Of a DNA stretch of 64,000 bases, positions 51,676 to 61,591 are shown one piece after another. Below the pieces are notes generated by a model. The model was not told where the DNA came from. It saw nothing but the letters and a program-made list of their open reading frames with translations, and ran no database searches. The translations under genes and the position numbers were made by a program. Source of the stretch: Pseudarthrobacter sulfonivorans (lineage in GTDB: Bacteria; Actinomycetota; Actinomycetes; Actinomycetales; Micrococcaceae); the NCBI RefSeq assembly GCF_014712225.1, contig NZ_JACXBW010000003.1, positions 1 to 64,000 on the forward strand, read 5' to 3'. The stretch's first letter is position 1, and the number at the start of each line of letters is the position of its first letter.

Positions 51676-52290
51676 ATGACTGAAACCACCACCAACCACG
51701 CCGATTTCTGGTTCGATCCGCTGTGCCCGTTCGCCTGGATCACTTCCCGCTGGATCGGCGAGGTTGAGGAAGTCCGGGACATCAGGACCGTGTGGCATGT
51801 GATGAGCCTGGCCGTCCTGAACGAGGGGCGGGATCTCGACGCCGGCTACCGGGAGCTCATGGACAAGGCATGGGGCCCGGTGCGCGTCATCATCGCCGCG
51901 AAGGAACTGCACGGTGACCAGGTGGTCAAGCCCCTGTACGACGCCATGGGCACGCTGATCCATGTTGGCGGCGAAAAGGACTTTGGCATCGTCATCAGCA
52001 AGGCCCTCGCCGAGTGCGGCCTTCCGGCCAGCCTGGCGGACGCTGCCACCACGGACGCCTTCGACACCCAGCTGCGGGCAAGCCACGAAGAAGGCATCTC
52101 CTTGGTGGGCCAGGACGTCGGCACGCCCGTTGTGGCCTTCAACGGAACCGCATTCTTCGGCCCGGTACTGACCCGCATCCCGCGGGGGGAGCAGGCCGGG
52201 CAGCTGTGGGACGCCTCGGTCACGCTGGCCTCTTTCCCGCACTTCTTCGAGATCAAGCGCAGCCGCAGCGAAAGCCCCGAATTCAACTGA
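51676..52290 (+). CDS. DsbA family protein, mycothiol-dependent nitroreductase-like
   Basis: Thioredoxin-fold protein of 204 residues. It begins DFWFDPLCPFAWITSRW, with the active-site Cys in CPFA, and has the DsbA-like helical insertion, then DVGTPVVAFNGTAFFGPVL with the cis-Pro loop (TPVV). The family includes the mycobacterial Rv2466c mycothiol-dependent reductase, which has CPWC; here only the first cysteine of that pair remains. It may act in mycothiol-based detoxification. It lies 67 nt after clpX. Confidence 0.85.
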   Translation: MTETTTNHADFWFDPLCPFAWITSRWIGEVEEVRDIRTVWHVMSLAVLNEGRDLDAGYRELMDKAWGPVRVIIAAKELHGDQVVKPLYDAMGTLIHVGGEKDFGIVISKALAECGLPASLADAATTDAFDTQLRASHEEGISLVGQDVGTPVVAFNGTAFFGPVLTRIPRGEQAGQLWDASVTLASFPHFFEIKRSRSESPEFN

Positions 52291-52314
52291 CCGGCACCCC
52301 TCGCCGGGCAGCAG

Positions 52315-52358
52315 AGAGCCCCTGAAGAATTACTCTCATGTAGTTCTTCAGGGGCTCT
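52315..52358 (+). terminator. Terminator after the DsbA-like gene
   Basis: Perfect 15-bp stem AGAGCCCCTGAAGAA/TTCTTCAGGGGCTCT, 24 nt after the stop codon; the first ten bases match the stem at 5682-5691. Confidence 0.8.
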
Positions 52359-52390
52359 TGCGCTTGCCCCGCCACCGGACCAGAATAGTT

Positions 52391-52600
52391 CTTACCCACT
52401 TCGAAAGAAGTGAGACGCAGGAACCAAAGATTCAGTGATATATATCCGACGCAGCCTTCGGCAAAGTCAGATATAAGCTACCAGTGACGAGGTAGGAAGA
52501 CCTGAAAATCCCAGGATCCTGCCAGACCATTAAGACGTCACCAGATGGCCGCAAAGTCGAAGCCCCACCAACGGCAAAACGCTGATGGGGCTTCCCCTTT
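52391..52600 (+). ncRNA. Candidate structured non-coding RNA
   Basis: About 210 nt that is less GC-rich than the surroundings. It can form CACTTC-GAAA-GAAGTG (52397-52412, GNRA loop), TATATCCGAC/GTCAGATATA (52441-52475, one mismatch) enclosing GCC-TTC-GGC, AGGT/ACCT (52490-52503), a long-range GTGACG/CGTCAC (52484-52489, 52536-52541), and a final GAAGCCCCA/TGGGGCTTC hairpin (52559-52594) before CCCTTT. GAAA and TTCG loops favour the plus strand. No promoter or family is firmly identified. Confidence 0.45.
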
Positions 52601-52625
52601 GCCCGAAAACAGGCTGATACTTCGA

Positions 52626-52649
52626 GGCGGGCCCTCAACAGGGCCCGCC
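52626..52649 (-). terminator. Terminator of valS
   Basis: 10-bp stem GGCGGGCCCT/AGGGCCCGCC with loop CAAC, 6 nt after the valS stop on the minus strand. Confidence 0.75.
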
Positions 52650-52655
52650 CAGGGG

Positions 52656-55274
52656 TCAGGCGGTCGGTTGCTCCTCGGGAGCCGCCAGGACCACGTCACT
52701 GACCGTGAGTTCGCCGTCGCCTGCCACCAGGGTCAGTTCGCGGGCGTTCGAGGCTGCCTTCAGGTCGCCCAGCCCGGCCTTCAGCTGCGTGGTCAGGGAC
52801 TCAGAGGCCGTGATGGTGGCCGAGAGGACTTCGGTGCGCTGCTTGACCTTGGCCTCGGACTTCGCCTTGCGGACACCGCTGAGGGCAGTGCCCACGGTGG
52901 CCAACAGGGTGGTGTCGCCATCCACCTCAACGGCGGCGGGCCATTCAGCACGGTGCACTGAACCGGTGCGCCACCAGCCCCAGACCTCTTCGGTAGCGAA
53001 CGGCAGGAACGGGGCGAACAGCCGCAGCATCGTGTCAAGGCTCGTTGCCAGGGCGGCCAGGACAGATGCCTGCTCTGCCTCGCCGGCAGCACCGTAGGCG
53101 CGGTCCTTGATGAGTTCCACATAGTCATCGGTGAACTGCCAGAAGAAGCTCTCGGTGATCTGCAGGGCACGGGCGTAGTCGTAGTTATCGAACGCCTTGG
53201 TGGACTGCCGAACAACGTCAGCCAGCTGTGCCAGCACGGCGCGGTCCAGGGGATTGGTCAGGACCGAGAGGTCCGTGGAGACCACCGAATTTTCGGTGGC
53301 CCCAAGGTTCAGCACAAACTTTGAGGCGTTGAGCAGCTTGATGGCCAGCCGGCGGCCGATCTTCATCTGGGCGATCTCATAGGCCGTGTCAGCGCCGAGC
53401 TTGGCTGATGTGGCCCAGTAGCGGACCGCGTCGGAACCGAATTCGTCGAGCACGTCGGTGGGGACCACCACGTTGCCCTTGGACTTGGACATCTTCTTCC
53501 GGTCCGGGTCCAGGATCCAGCCGGAGATGGCGGCGTGCTTCCACGGCGCGACGTTCTGCAGTGCGTCGGCCTGGACCACGGAGGAGAAGAGCCAGGTCCG
53601 GATGATGTCGTGCCCCTGGGGACGCAGGTCGAACGGGAACACCTTGGCAAAGAGGTCCTCGTCCCGGCTCCAGCCGCCCACGATCTGCGGCGTCAGGGAT
53701 GACGTCGCCCAGGTGTCCAGGATGTCGGCGTCGCCGGTGAAACCACCCGGAACATCGCGCTGCGCCTCGTCGAAGCCGGGAGCGGCGTCCGCGGCGGGAT
53801 CCACCGGCAGTTGCTCGTTCGAGGGCACGATCGGCGAGTCGTAGTCGGGGTTGCCGTCGGCGTCCAGCGGGTACCAGACGGGGATGGGCACGCCGAAGAA
53901 GCGCTGGCGGGAGACCAGCCAGTCGCCGTTGAGGCCCGAGATCCAGTTTTCGAAGCGGGACCGCATAAAGGCGGGGTGGAAGTTGATCTCGTGCCCGCGC
54001 GCGATCAACCGTTCGCGGCGGTCTTCGTCGCGGCCGCCGTTGCGGTAGTACCACTGGCGTGACGTGACCACTTCGAGGGGCTTATCGCCCTTTTCGTAGA
54101 AGTTCACGGGGTGCATGATCTTTTTCGGCTCACCGTCGATCAGGTCCGCGGCAGCCAGGAGCTCCACGACCGTTTCCTTGGCGCTGAAGACGGTCTTGCC
54201 GGCGATGGCTTCAAAAGCGGTGCGGCCGGCGTCGGTGGTGATCCAGCCCGGAGTGTCGCCGATGATGCGGCCGTCGCGGCCCACGATGGCGCGGGTGGGG
54301 AGCTGGAGTTCACGCCACCAGGTGACGTCGGTGAGGTCGCCGAACGTGCACACCATGGCGACGCCGGAGCCCTTGTCCGCCTTGGCGAGCGGGTGTGCCT
54401 TAACCTCAACCTCGACGCCGAAAACGGGGGACGTAACCTTCTTGCCGAACAGCGGCTTGTACCGCTCGTCGTCGGGGTTAGCCACGAGGGCGGCACAGGC
54501 GGCCAGCAGTTCCGGGCGCGTGGTCTCGATGTAGATCTTTTCGCCGTCTTCGGTGAAGAACGGGTACCGGTAGTACGAGCCGGCCACTTCGCGGTCCTCG
54601 AGTTCGGCCTGCGCCACGGCGGTGCGGAAGGTGACATCCCACAGGGTGGGGGCCTCGGCCATGTACGCGTCGCCGGCTGCCAGGTTTGCCAGGAAGGCGC
54701 GCTGGGAGACTTCACGGGACGCATCATCGATGGTCCGGTAGGTCAGCTGCCAGTCCACGGACAGGCCGAGCTGCTGGAACAGGCTTTCGAAGACCTTTTC
54801 GTCCTCCACAGCCAGTTCCTCGCACAGCTCGATGAAGTTCCGGCGCGAGACGACGTCGAAATCGCGCTGGTTCTTGGCGGGCTGCGCCGGCGGCTGGTAG
54901 TCGGCGTTGTAAGCAATGGCGGGGTCGCACCGGACGCCGTAGTAGTTCTGCACGCGGCGTTCGGTGGGCAGGCCGTTGTCATCCCAGCCCATGGGGTAGA
55001 ACACGTTCTTGCCGATCATGCGCTGGTAGCGGGCCAGCACATCCGTCTGCGTGAAGGAGAACATGTGGCCTACGTGCAGGGACCCTGACGCGGTGGGCGG
55101 GGGAGTGTCGATCGAGTAGACCTGCTCCCGGGTGGTGTCCGGGTTGAACTTGTAGGTCCCTTCGGCAAGCCAGCGCTGCGTGAGGGCAGCTTCGAGCCCC
55201 TCAAGGGCGGGCTTGTCCGGAACGTTGATAGGGGCGGTGGAGGGCGTGTCTGTACCCTGAGTGTCTTCAGCCAT
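52656..55274 (-). CDS. valS: Valyl-tRNA synthetase
   Basis: Class I aminoacyl-tRNA synthetase of 872 residues charging tRNA-Val. The nucleotide-binding HIGH-type motif is HVGHMFSFTQTD (near residue 62) and the KMSKS-type motif is KKMSKSKGN (near 590). An editing domain is present in the insertion (residues about 200-330). The C-terminal coiled-coil arm found in many ValRS is short, fitting the actinobacterial form with truncated arm. The ATG at 55274 starts the protein with an acidic tail (AEDTQGTDTP). Confidence 0.96.
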   Translation of the reverse strand: MAEDTQGTDTPSTAPINVPDKPALEGLEAALTQRWLAEGTYKFNPDTTREQVYSIDTPPPTASGSLHVGHMFSFTQTDVLARYQRMIGKNVFYPMGWDDNGLPTERRVQNYYGVRCDPAIAYNADYQPPAQPAKNQRDFDVVSRRNFIELCEELAVEDEKVFESLFQQLGLSVDWQLTYRTIDDASREVSQRAFLANLAAGDAYMAEAPTLWDVTFRTAVAQAELEDREVAGSYYRYPFFTEDGEKIYIETTRPELLAACAALVANPDDERYKPLFGKKVTSPVFGVEVEVKAHPLAKADKGSGVAMVCTFGDLTDVTWWRELQLPTRAIVGRDGRIIGDTPGWITTDAGRTAFEAIAGKTVFSAKETVVELLAAADLIDGEPKKIMHPVNFYEKGDKPLEVVTSRQWYYRNGGRDEDRRERLIARGHEINFHPAFMRSRFENWISGLNGDWLVSRQRFFGVPIPVWYPLDADGNPDYDSPIVPSNEQLPVDPAADAAPGFDEAQRDVPGGFTGDADILDTWATSSLTPQIVGGWSRDEDLFAKVFPFDLRPQGHDIIRTWLFSSVVQADALQNVAPWKHAAISGWILDPDRKKMSKSKGNVVVPTDVLDEFGSDAVRYWATSAKLGADTAYEIAQMKIGRRLAIKLLNASKFVLNLGATENSVVSTDLSVLTNPLDRAVLAQLADVVRQSTKAFDNYDYARALQITESFFWQFTDDYVELIKDRAYGAAGEAEQASVLAALATSLDTMLRLFAPFLPFATEEVWGWWRTGSVHRAEWPAAVEVDGDTTLLATVGTALSGVRKAKSEAKVKQRTEVLSATITASESLTTQLKAGLGDLKAASNARELTLVAGDGELTVSDVVLAAPEEQPTA

Positions 55275-55336
55275 TGGGCAATTGTTTCATGGACTCATCC
55301 GCCCGGTGGTTCCTGCGCTGCCGTAGCGTGCGGCGT

Positions 55337-55702
55337 ATGGGTGAAGCGGCGGCAACTTTTGGGATCAAACGCATCTATGAGGCACCCGCGGACGACGACG
55401 GCTGCCGGGTTCTGGTGGACAGGCTCTGGCTACGCGGACTCAGCAAGGAGAACGCGCGGCTGGACTTGTGGTTGAAGGAAATTGCGCCGTCGCCGCCGCT
55501 CCGAAAGGAATTCGGCCACATGAAAGAGCGCTTCGAGGACTTCAGGCAGCTGTACTTGCAGGAGCTCGACAACAACCCTGCCGTTGACACGCTTCATGAG
55601 CTGGCGGTGACACACGAACGGGTCACGCTCCTTTATGGCGCCCGGGATCCTGAGGTGAATCACGCGCAGGTGATATGGGAGTTCATACAACGGCGCCCGT
55701 AG
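55337..55702 (+). CDS. DUF488 family protein
   Basis: Protein of 121 residues of the DUF488 family. It has RIYEAPADDDGCRVLVDRLWLRGLSKENA, DLWLKEIAPSPPLRKEFGH and the C-terminal VTLLYGARDPEVNHAQV, all characteristic. The biochemical function is not established. The ATG at 55337 (MGEAAATFGIKRIYE) is preferred to a longer frame that overlaps the valS promoter. It is divergent from valS and 24 nt before the SDR gene. Confidence 0.9.
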   Translation: MGEAAATFGIKRIYEAPADDDGCRVLVDRLWLRGLSKENARLDLWLKEIAPSPPLRKEFGHMKERFEDFRQLYLQELDNNPAVDTLHELAVTHERVTLLYGARDPEVNHAQVIWEFIQRRP

Positions 55703-55726
55703 GTCCGTGGCCGTTAGGGTGGTGCC

Positions 55727-56530
55727 ATGACTGACGATTCACGCACCAGGACAGCACAGAACCAGGCATCGCAAGAGGATGCACGCCACAACAGGGCGGC
55801 AGTTGTTACCGGCGCCAGCACCGGCATCGGCGAGGCAACGGTCCGCGCCTTGACGGCGGAAGGCTGGAAGGTCTTCGCGGTGGCGCGCCGCGCTGAACGG
55901 CTGGCTGCGCTGGAAACCGAGACCGGCGCCGTCGGGATTCCCGCCGACATCGCCGAGGACGACGACGTTGCACGGCTGCTTGCCCGTGTCACCGAGGCAG
56001 GGGGCGTGGGAACGCTGATCAACATCGCCGGCGGAGCGAAGGGAGCTGACCACGTGGGCGCCGCCAACACCGAGGACTGGGAATGGATGTACCGGGTCAA
56101 CGTCCTGGGCACCCTGAAACTCACGCGGGCGTTCCTGCCCATGCTGCGGGCCAACGGTGAGGGCACGGTCCTGAACCTGACATCCACCGCGGGGCTGGTG
56201 GCCTACGAGGGCGGCGCCGGCTACAACGCGGCCAAGTTCGCCCAGCACGCCCTGACCGGTGCGCTCCGGCTGGAGGAAGCAGAGAATAACGTCCGCGTCA
56301 TCGAGGTGGCGCCAGGCCTGGTCCAGACCGAGGAGTTCGCCCTCAACCGGCTCGGCGACGCGCAGGCGGCGTCGAAGGTCTACCAGGGGGTGGAGAAGCC
56401 CCTCACGGCAGAGGACGTGGCCGACGTCGTCCGCTACGCCGTCAGCGCACCGCACCACGTCAACCTGGACCAGATCGTCATCCGGCCAGTAGCCCAGGCA
56501 GCCGCCCATAAGCTCATCCGCAAGGGCTGA
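55727..56530 (+). CDS. SDR family oxidoreductase
   Basis: Short-chain dehydrogenase of 267 residues. The cofactor motif TGASTGIGEA (28-37) and the N-I-A-G motif in LINIAGGAKG (in place of NNAG) are present, and the active site is in TSTAGLVAYEGGAGYNAAKFAQHAL with Ser, Tyr and Lys. The ending VNLDQIVIRPVAQ is typical of the YdfG-like group (3-hydroxy acid dehydrogenases). A 25-residue polar tail precedes the domain, so the true start may be later. The substrate is unknown. Confidence 0.88.
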   Translation: MTDDSRTRTAQNQASQEDARHNRAAVVTGASTGIGEATVRALTAEGWKVFAVARRAERLAALETETGAVGIPADIAEDDDVARLLARVTEAGGVGTLINIAGGAKGADHVGAANTEDWEWMYRVNVLGTLKLTRAFLPMLRANGEGTVLNLTSTAGLVAYEGGAGYNAAKFAQHALTGALRLEEAENNVRVIEVAPGLVQTEEFALNRLGDAQAASKVYQGVEKPLTAEDVADVVRYAVSAPHHVNLDQIVIRPVAQAAAHKLIRKG

Positions 56531-56592
56531 TTGCGAACAGGTGAACTGTGAGTATGCGCGCCTCGGAATGGCGGTGGGCAGCCGGGCGATAG

Positions 56593-56888
56593 TAGACTCA
56601 AAGGTGGCTACGACCCGGCTATCACCGGTGAGCTTCCGGAAGAACGCACTCGCTGCCCTGCATATGGCGGCAAGTGTTACTAGAACCGGACGGGTAAGCC
56701 CGTCACAGCAGTAATGAGCGGCCGGCACAACAAAGGCTCCTTCCGGGGAGCTGACGCAGTGCCGGTAAGTGAGGTGGTACCGCGGTAAGTGTGCAGTTTT
56801 AGGACTGCACGGGAGCCGTCCTCGCATCCTGAACGGAACCGGCCAGCAGCGGCTGGACGGTTCACCAGCTCAACCCAGGATGTCGAGA
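56593..56888 (+). promoter_or_regulatory. ileS T-box leader (translational, actinobacterial type)
   Basis: A -10-like TAGACT is at 56593-56598, giving a transcript from about 56605. Stem I contains the specifier codon ATC (isoleucine) at 56621-56623 inside ACCCGGCTATCACCGGTG. The T-box core GGTGGTACCGCGG lies at 56773-56785. Downstream, CATCCTG (56825-56831) can pair with CAGGATG (56876-56882), hiding the AGGA ribosome binding site, with the stem GAACGG...CCGTTC-type hairpin between. Uncharged tRNA-Ile would prevent this and allow ileS translation. Confidence 0.9.
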
Positions 56889-59800
56889 ATGACGTATTAC
56901 CCCAAAGCCTCAGCTTCCCCTTCTGCCACTGCCTCGAGCGGTGCCGCCGCTGGCGTCTCTGCCTCTGTGAAGTTCCCGGAGATCGAAGAGCGCATCCTGA
57001 AGTACTGGGACCAGGACGGCACCTTCCAGGCCAGCATCGACCAGCGCAGCGCCGACGCCCCCGGCGGCGAACCCGGCAGCAACGAATTCGTCTTCTACGA
57101 CGGCCCTCCCTTCGCCAACGGCCTCCCGCACTACGGACACCTCCTGACCGGCTACGCCAAGGACCTGGTGGGCCGCTACCAGACCCAGCGCGGCCGCCGG
57201 GTTGAGCGCCGCTTCGGCTGGGACACCCACGGCCTGCCCGCCGAGCTGGAAGCCATGAAGCAGCTGGGCATGACGGACAAGACCCAGATCGAAGCCATGG
57301 GCATCGACAAGTTCAACGACGCCTGCCGCGCCTCCGTCATGAAGTACGCCGACGAGTGGAAGAGCTACGTCACCCGCCAGGCCCGCTGGGTGGACTTCGA
57401 CAACGACTACAAGACCCTCAACGTCGAGTACATGGAGTCGGTCCTCTGGGCCTTCAAGCAGCTGCACGAAAAAGGCCTGACCTACAACGGCTACCGCGTG
57501 CTGCCGTACTGCTGGAAGGACGAGACGCCGCTGTCCAACCATGAACTGCGCATGGACGATGACGTCTACAAGAACCGCCAGGACCAGACGGTCACGGTGA
57601 CGTTCCCCATCACGGCGGGGGAGTCGGAGCTGTCCCGGCAGCTGGCCGGTGTGCAGGCGCTCGCCTGGACCACGACCCCCTGGACGCTGCCCACCAACCT
57701 GGCGCTCGCCGTCGGGCCTGCCATCACGTACGCCGTGCTCCCCGCCGGACCCAACGGCATCAAGGCCGCTTCGCCGGACGCGCCCGTCACCGGCAGTTTC
57801 CTCCTGGCCGCGGACCTCCTGGCTGCCTACGCCAAGGACCTGGGCTACGAGGACTTCGCTTCTGCCGAGGCTGCCGTCGTCTCGACCCACACCGGAGCCG
57901 AACTCGAAGGCCTGCAGTACGAGCCGCTGTGGCACGACTTCAGTGACACCGAAAAGTACGGCACGCAGAACGCCTGGCGCTTCCTCGTGGCGGACTACGT
58001 CACCACCACCGACGGCACCGGCATCGTCCACCAGGCCCCCGCCTACGGTGAGGACGACCAGAAGGTCTGTGAAGAGGCCGGCATCCCGGTGGTGCTGTCC
58101 GTAGACGAAGGTGCCAGGTTCCTGCCGCTGTTCAGCCACGGCGACCTGCACGACATCGTCGGCCTGCAGGTGTTCGAGGCGAACAAGCCCATCACCCAGG
58201 TGCTCCGCGCCCAGGGCCGCCTGGTCCGCCAGGCCAGCTACGAGCACAGCTACCCGCACTGCTGGCGCTGCCGCAACCCGCTGATCTACCGCGCCGTGTC
58301 CTCCTGGTACGTGGAAGTCACCAAGTTCAAGGACCGGATGTCCGAACTGAACCAGGAGATCAACTGGATCCCCGGCAACGTCAAGGACGGCCAGTTCGGC
58401 AAGTGGCTGGCCAACGCCCGCGACTGGTCCATTAGCCGCAACCGCTACTGGGGCAGCCCCATCCCCGTGTGGCAGTCCAGCGACCCCGAATTCCCGCGCA
58501 CCGACGTCTACGGCTCCCTCGCCGAGATCGAAGCCGACTTCGGCCGGTTGCCGCTGAACAAGGCCGGCCAGGTTGACCTGCACCGCCCGTTTATCGACGA
58601 ACTGACCCGCCCCAACCCGGATGATCCCCGCACCCCTGAAGAGGGCCAGTCCGTGATGCGCCGGGTCGAGGACGTGCTGGACGTCTGGTTCGACTCCGGT
58701 TCCATGCCGTACGGCCAGGTGCACTACCCGTTCCAGAACGAGGCCTGGTTCGATACGCACAACCCCGCCGACTTCATCGTGGAGTACATCGGGCAGACCC
58801 GCGGCTGGTTCTACATGCTGCACATCCTTTCCACCGCGCTGTTTGACCGGCCGGCGTTCCGGAATGTCATCAGCCACGGCATCGTGCTGGGCTCGGACGG
58901 GCAGAAGATGTCCAAGAGCCTGCGCAACTATCCGGACGTCTCCGAGGTCCTGGACCGCGACGGCTCCGACGCGATGCGCTGGTTCCTCATGTCCAGCCCC
59001 ATCCTGCGCGGCGGCAACCTGGTGGTCACCGAGCAGGGAATCCGCGACGGCGTCCGCCAGGTCATCCTGCCGCTGTGGAATGTTTACAGCTTCTTCACGC
59101 TGTACACGAACGCCGCTGACGGCGGGGCCGGGTATGACGCGAAGCTGCGCTACGACGGCTACGCCGACACCCTGGACCAGTACCTGCTGGCCAACACCGG
59201 CGACCTGGTCCGCAACATGACCGCGCAGCTGGACAGCTACGACATCTCCGGCGCCTGCGACGAACTGCGCAGCTACCTGGACATGCTGACCAACTGGTAC
59301 GTCCGCCGCAGCCGCCAGCGCTTCTTCGACGAGAACGTTGACGCCTTCGATGCGCTGTACACCGCGCTGGAGACCGTGTCCCGTGTCGCCGCCTCACTGC
59401 TGCCGCTGGTCTCCGAGGAGATCTGGCGCGGCCTGACCGGGGGCCGCTCCGTGCACCTGGCCGACTGGCCGGACGCGGAGCTCTTCCCGGCCAACGCGTC
59501 CCTGGTGGAAGCGATGGACCGTGTGCAGCAGATCTGCTCCACCGGCTCCTCGCTCCGCAAGGCCGCGAACCTTCGCGTCCGCCTGCCGCTGCAGGAGCTG
59601 ACCGTGGTGGCACCCGGCGCGGATGCGCTGGAAGGTTTCGCCGCCGTCGTCGCCGATGAACTGAACATCCGGTCCGTCCGCCTGCTCGACGCCGAGAGCG
59701 CGTCCCCGGAGGAGTTCGGCATCGAACAGAAGCTCGTGGTCAACGCCCGCGCTGCCGGGCCGCGCCTGGGCAAGAACGTCCAGCAGGCCATCAAGGGCTC

Positions 59801-60227
59801 CAAGTCCGGTGACTGGTCTGTTTCCGAAGAGGGTGTAGTTACCGCCGGTGGTTTGGAGCTGGAACCGCAGGAGTACGCGCTGGAGACAGTGGTGGCGGGG
59901 GCTGACGGCGGTTCGGCTGCTGCATCTTCTGCTGTCGCAGTACTGCCGGGCGGCGGCTTCGTGGTCCTCAACACCGAAGTCACGCCGGAGCTTGAAGCAG
60001 AAGGCCTGGCCCGTGACATGGTCCGCGCCATCCAGCAGGCGCGCAAGGACGCCGGGCTGAACGTCAGCGACCGGATCCGGACCACGGTGACGGCCGGCCA
60101 GGCTGTCCTCGACGCGCTGCTGGCGAACGCCGAGCTGGTCAAGACCGAAACCCTGACCCTTGAGCTGGACACCGTTCCGGCCGGGTCCGGGGACCCCCGC
60201 ATCACCGTCGAAAAAACAGAGGCCTAG
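56889..60227 (+). CDS. ileS: Isoleucyl-tRNA synthetase
   Basis: Class I synthetase of 1112 residues charging tRNA-Ile. HIGH-type motif HYGH is at 81-84 and KMSKS at 673-677. The editing domain is in residues about 240-440, with the [11 protein letters not shown] segment. It is of the eukaryote-like long IleRS type, which is often associated with mupirocin tolerance, rather than the 930-residue bacterial form; this is inferred from the length and motif context. The start at 56889 is placed 8 nt after AGGA, whose sequestration by the T-box leader fits this choice; ATG 56880 is an alternative. Confidence 0.95.
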   Translation: MTYYPKASASPSATASSGAAAGVSASVKFPEIEERILKYWDQDGTFQASIDQRSADAPGGEPGSNEFVFYDGPPFANGLPHYGHLLTGYAKDLVGRYQTQRGRRVERRFGWDTHGLPAELEAMKQLGMTDKTQIEAMGIDKFNDACRASVMKYADEWKSYVTRQARWVDFDNDYKTLNVEYMESVLWAFKQLHEKGLTYNGYRVLPYCWKDETPLSNHELRMDDDVYKNRQDQTVTVTFPITAGESELSRQLAGVQALAWTTTPWTLPTNLALAVGPAITYAVLPAGPNGIKAASPDAPVTGSFLLAADLLAAYAKDLGYEDFASAEAAVVSTHTGAELEGLQYEPLWHDFSDTEKYGTQNAWRFLVADYVTTTDGTGIVHQAPAYGEDDQKVCEEAGIPVVLSVDEGARFLPLFSHGDLHDIVGLQVFEANKPITQVLRAQGRLVRQASYEHSYPHCWRCRNPLIYRAVSSWYVEVTKFKDRMSELNQEINWIPGNVKDGQFGKWLANARDWSISRNRYWGSPIPVWQSSDPEFPRTDVYGSLAEIEADFGRLPLNKAGQVDLHRPFIDELTRPNPDDPRTPEEGQSVMRRVEDVLDVWFDSGSMPYGQVHYPFQNEAWFDTHNPADFIVEYIGQTRGWFYMLHILSTALFDRPAFRNVISHGIVLGSDGQKMSKSLRNYPDVSEVLDRDGSDAMRWFLMSSPILRGGNLVVTEQGIRDGVRQVILPLWNVYSFFTLYTNAADGGAGYDAKLRYDGYADTLDQYLLANTGDLVRNMTAQLDSYDISGACDELRSYLDMLTNWYVRRSRQRFFDENVDAFDALYTALETVSRVAASLLPLVSEEIWRGLTGGRSVHLADWPDAELFPANASLVEAMDRVQQICSTGSSLRKAANLRVRLPLQELTVVAPGADALEGFAAVVADELNIRSVRLLDAESASPEEFGIEQKLVVNARAAGPRLGKNVQQAIKGSKSGDWSVSEEGVVTAGGLELEPQEYALETVVAGADGGSAAASSAVAVLPGGGFVVLNTEVTPELEAEGLARDMVRAIQQARKDAGLNVSDRIRTTVTAGQAVLDALLANAELVKTETLTLELDTVPAGSGDPRITVEKTEA

Positions 60228-60230
60228 GAT

Positions 60231-61589
60231 ATGACCGACGAATTCTCCGTAGAGAGTGTCTACGCCGAGCTGCTGGGCCGTGCGCCCGAAAATAAGATGG
60301 AGCCGCGGCTGGCACCGCTGTTCCGGGCCATGGACGTCCTGGGCGAGCCCAACAAGGCCTTTCCGATCATCCATGTCACCGGAACCAACGGCAAGACTTC
60401 CACGGCACGGATGATCGAGGCCGGGCTGCGCGCCCACGGCCTCAGCACGGGCCGCTACACCAGCCCGCACCTGTCCAAGGTCACCGAACGGATCAGCATC
60501 GACGGCCATCCCGTCTCCGACGAAACGTTCGTCCGGATCTGGGATGAGATCCGCCCGTACCTGCAGATCGTCGATTCCGAGCTGGAGGCCGAGGGCCAGC
60601 CCCGGCTCACCTACTTTGAATGCCTGACCATCCTGGGCTTCGCCATTTTCGCCGACCAGCCCGTCAACGTCGCCGTGATCGAGGTTGGCCTGGGCGGCAT
60701 CACGGACGCCACCAACGTGGGCGACGGGCAGGTCTCGGTGATCACGCCCATCTCGCTGGACCACACGGACCTGCTGGGCGACACCACTGAAGACATTGCC
60801 TACGAAAAAGCCGGCATCATCAAGCCCGGCGGGTACCTCATCAGCGCGGCGCAGCCCGTGGATGCTGCCCAGGTGCTGCTGGAAAAGGCCAAGGACGTGG
60901 CGGTGCCGTTCCGGTTCGAAGGCGTGGAATTCGGCGTCGAGTCCCGGACCGTTGCCGTGGGCGGGCAGGTCGTCAGCATCCAGGGCATCGCCGGCCGGTA
61001 CCCGGACCTGCTGCTGCCCCTGCACGGGGCGCACCAGGCGCAAAACGCGGCCGTTGCCGTGGCGGCGCTCGAGGCTTTCTTCGGCGGTGAGAAGGAATTG
61101 GATGCCGAAGTGCTGCAGGAAGCGTTCGCTTCCGTCACCTCACCGGGCCGGCTCGAAGTTGTCCGGACGGCGCCCACCATCATCGTGGACGCCGCCCACA
61201 ACCCGGACGGCATCAGGGTTTCGGCCGAGGCCATCCAGGAGGCCTTCACCTTCACCCGGCTTGTGCCGGTGGTGGGGGTCCTCAAGGAGAAGGACGCGGA
61301 AGAAATCCTGCGCCAGCTCAAGGAGTCCCTGGGCGGCCTTGCGGAGGAGTACTGCTTCACGCAGTCCAACTCACCGCGGGCCGTCCCTGCAGCCGAACTG
61401 GCGGAACTGGCTGTGGAGATGGGCTTCGGCGAAGACAACATCCACATCGCGGAGAAGCTCGACGACGCCCTGGAGTGGGCGGTGGAGCGTGCTGAAGCCA
61501 ACGATGACCTGGCCGGCGGCGTGCTGGTGACGGGGTCCATCACCCTGGTGGCTGAGGCGCGGATCCTGCTCGGAAAGACGGAGGCCTAG
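60231..61589 (+). CDS. folC: Bifunctional folylpolyglutamate/dihydrofolate synthase
   Basis: Mur-ligase-like enzyme of 452 residues that adds glutamate to folates. The P-loop is HVTGTNGKTSTARM (about 44-57); the following YTSPHLSKVTERISIDG, the PVNVAVIEVGLGGITDATN block and the later HGAHQAQNAAVAVAALE and VDAAHNPDGIR motifs are all present. It begins 3 nt after ileS and ends 2 nt before the DUF4233 gene, so the genes are in one operon. Confidence 0.95.
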   Translation: MTDEFSVESVYAELLGRAPENKMEPRLAPLFRAMDVLGEPNKAFPIIHVTGTNGKTSTARMIEAGLRAHGLSTGRYTSPHLSKVTERISIDGHPVSDETFVRIWDEIRPYLQIVDSELEAEGQPRLTYFECLTILGFAIFADQPVNVAVIEVGLGGITDATNVGDGQVSVITPISLDHTDLLGDTTEDIAYEKAGIIKPGGYLISAAQPVDAAQVLLEKAKDVAVPFRFEGVEFGVESRTVAVGGQVVSIQGIAGRYPDLLLPLHGAHQAQNAAVAVAALEAFFGGEKELDAEVLQEAFASVTSPGRLEVVRTAPTIIVDAAHNPDGIRVSAEAIQEAFTFTRLVPVVGVLKEKDAEEILRQLKESLGGLAEEYCFTQSNSPRAVPAAELAELAVEMGFGEDNIHIAEKLDDALEWAVERAEANDDLAGGVLVTGSITLVAEARILLGKTEA

Positions 61590-61591
61590 CC

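Noticed and set aside
56910..58877. 655-residue minus-strand open frame inside ileS
   Set aside because: Same reason: mirror of a strongly biased coding strand, no domain.
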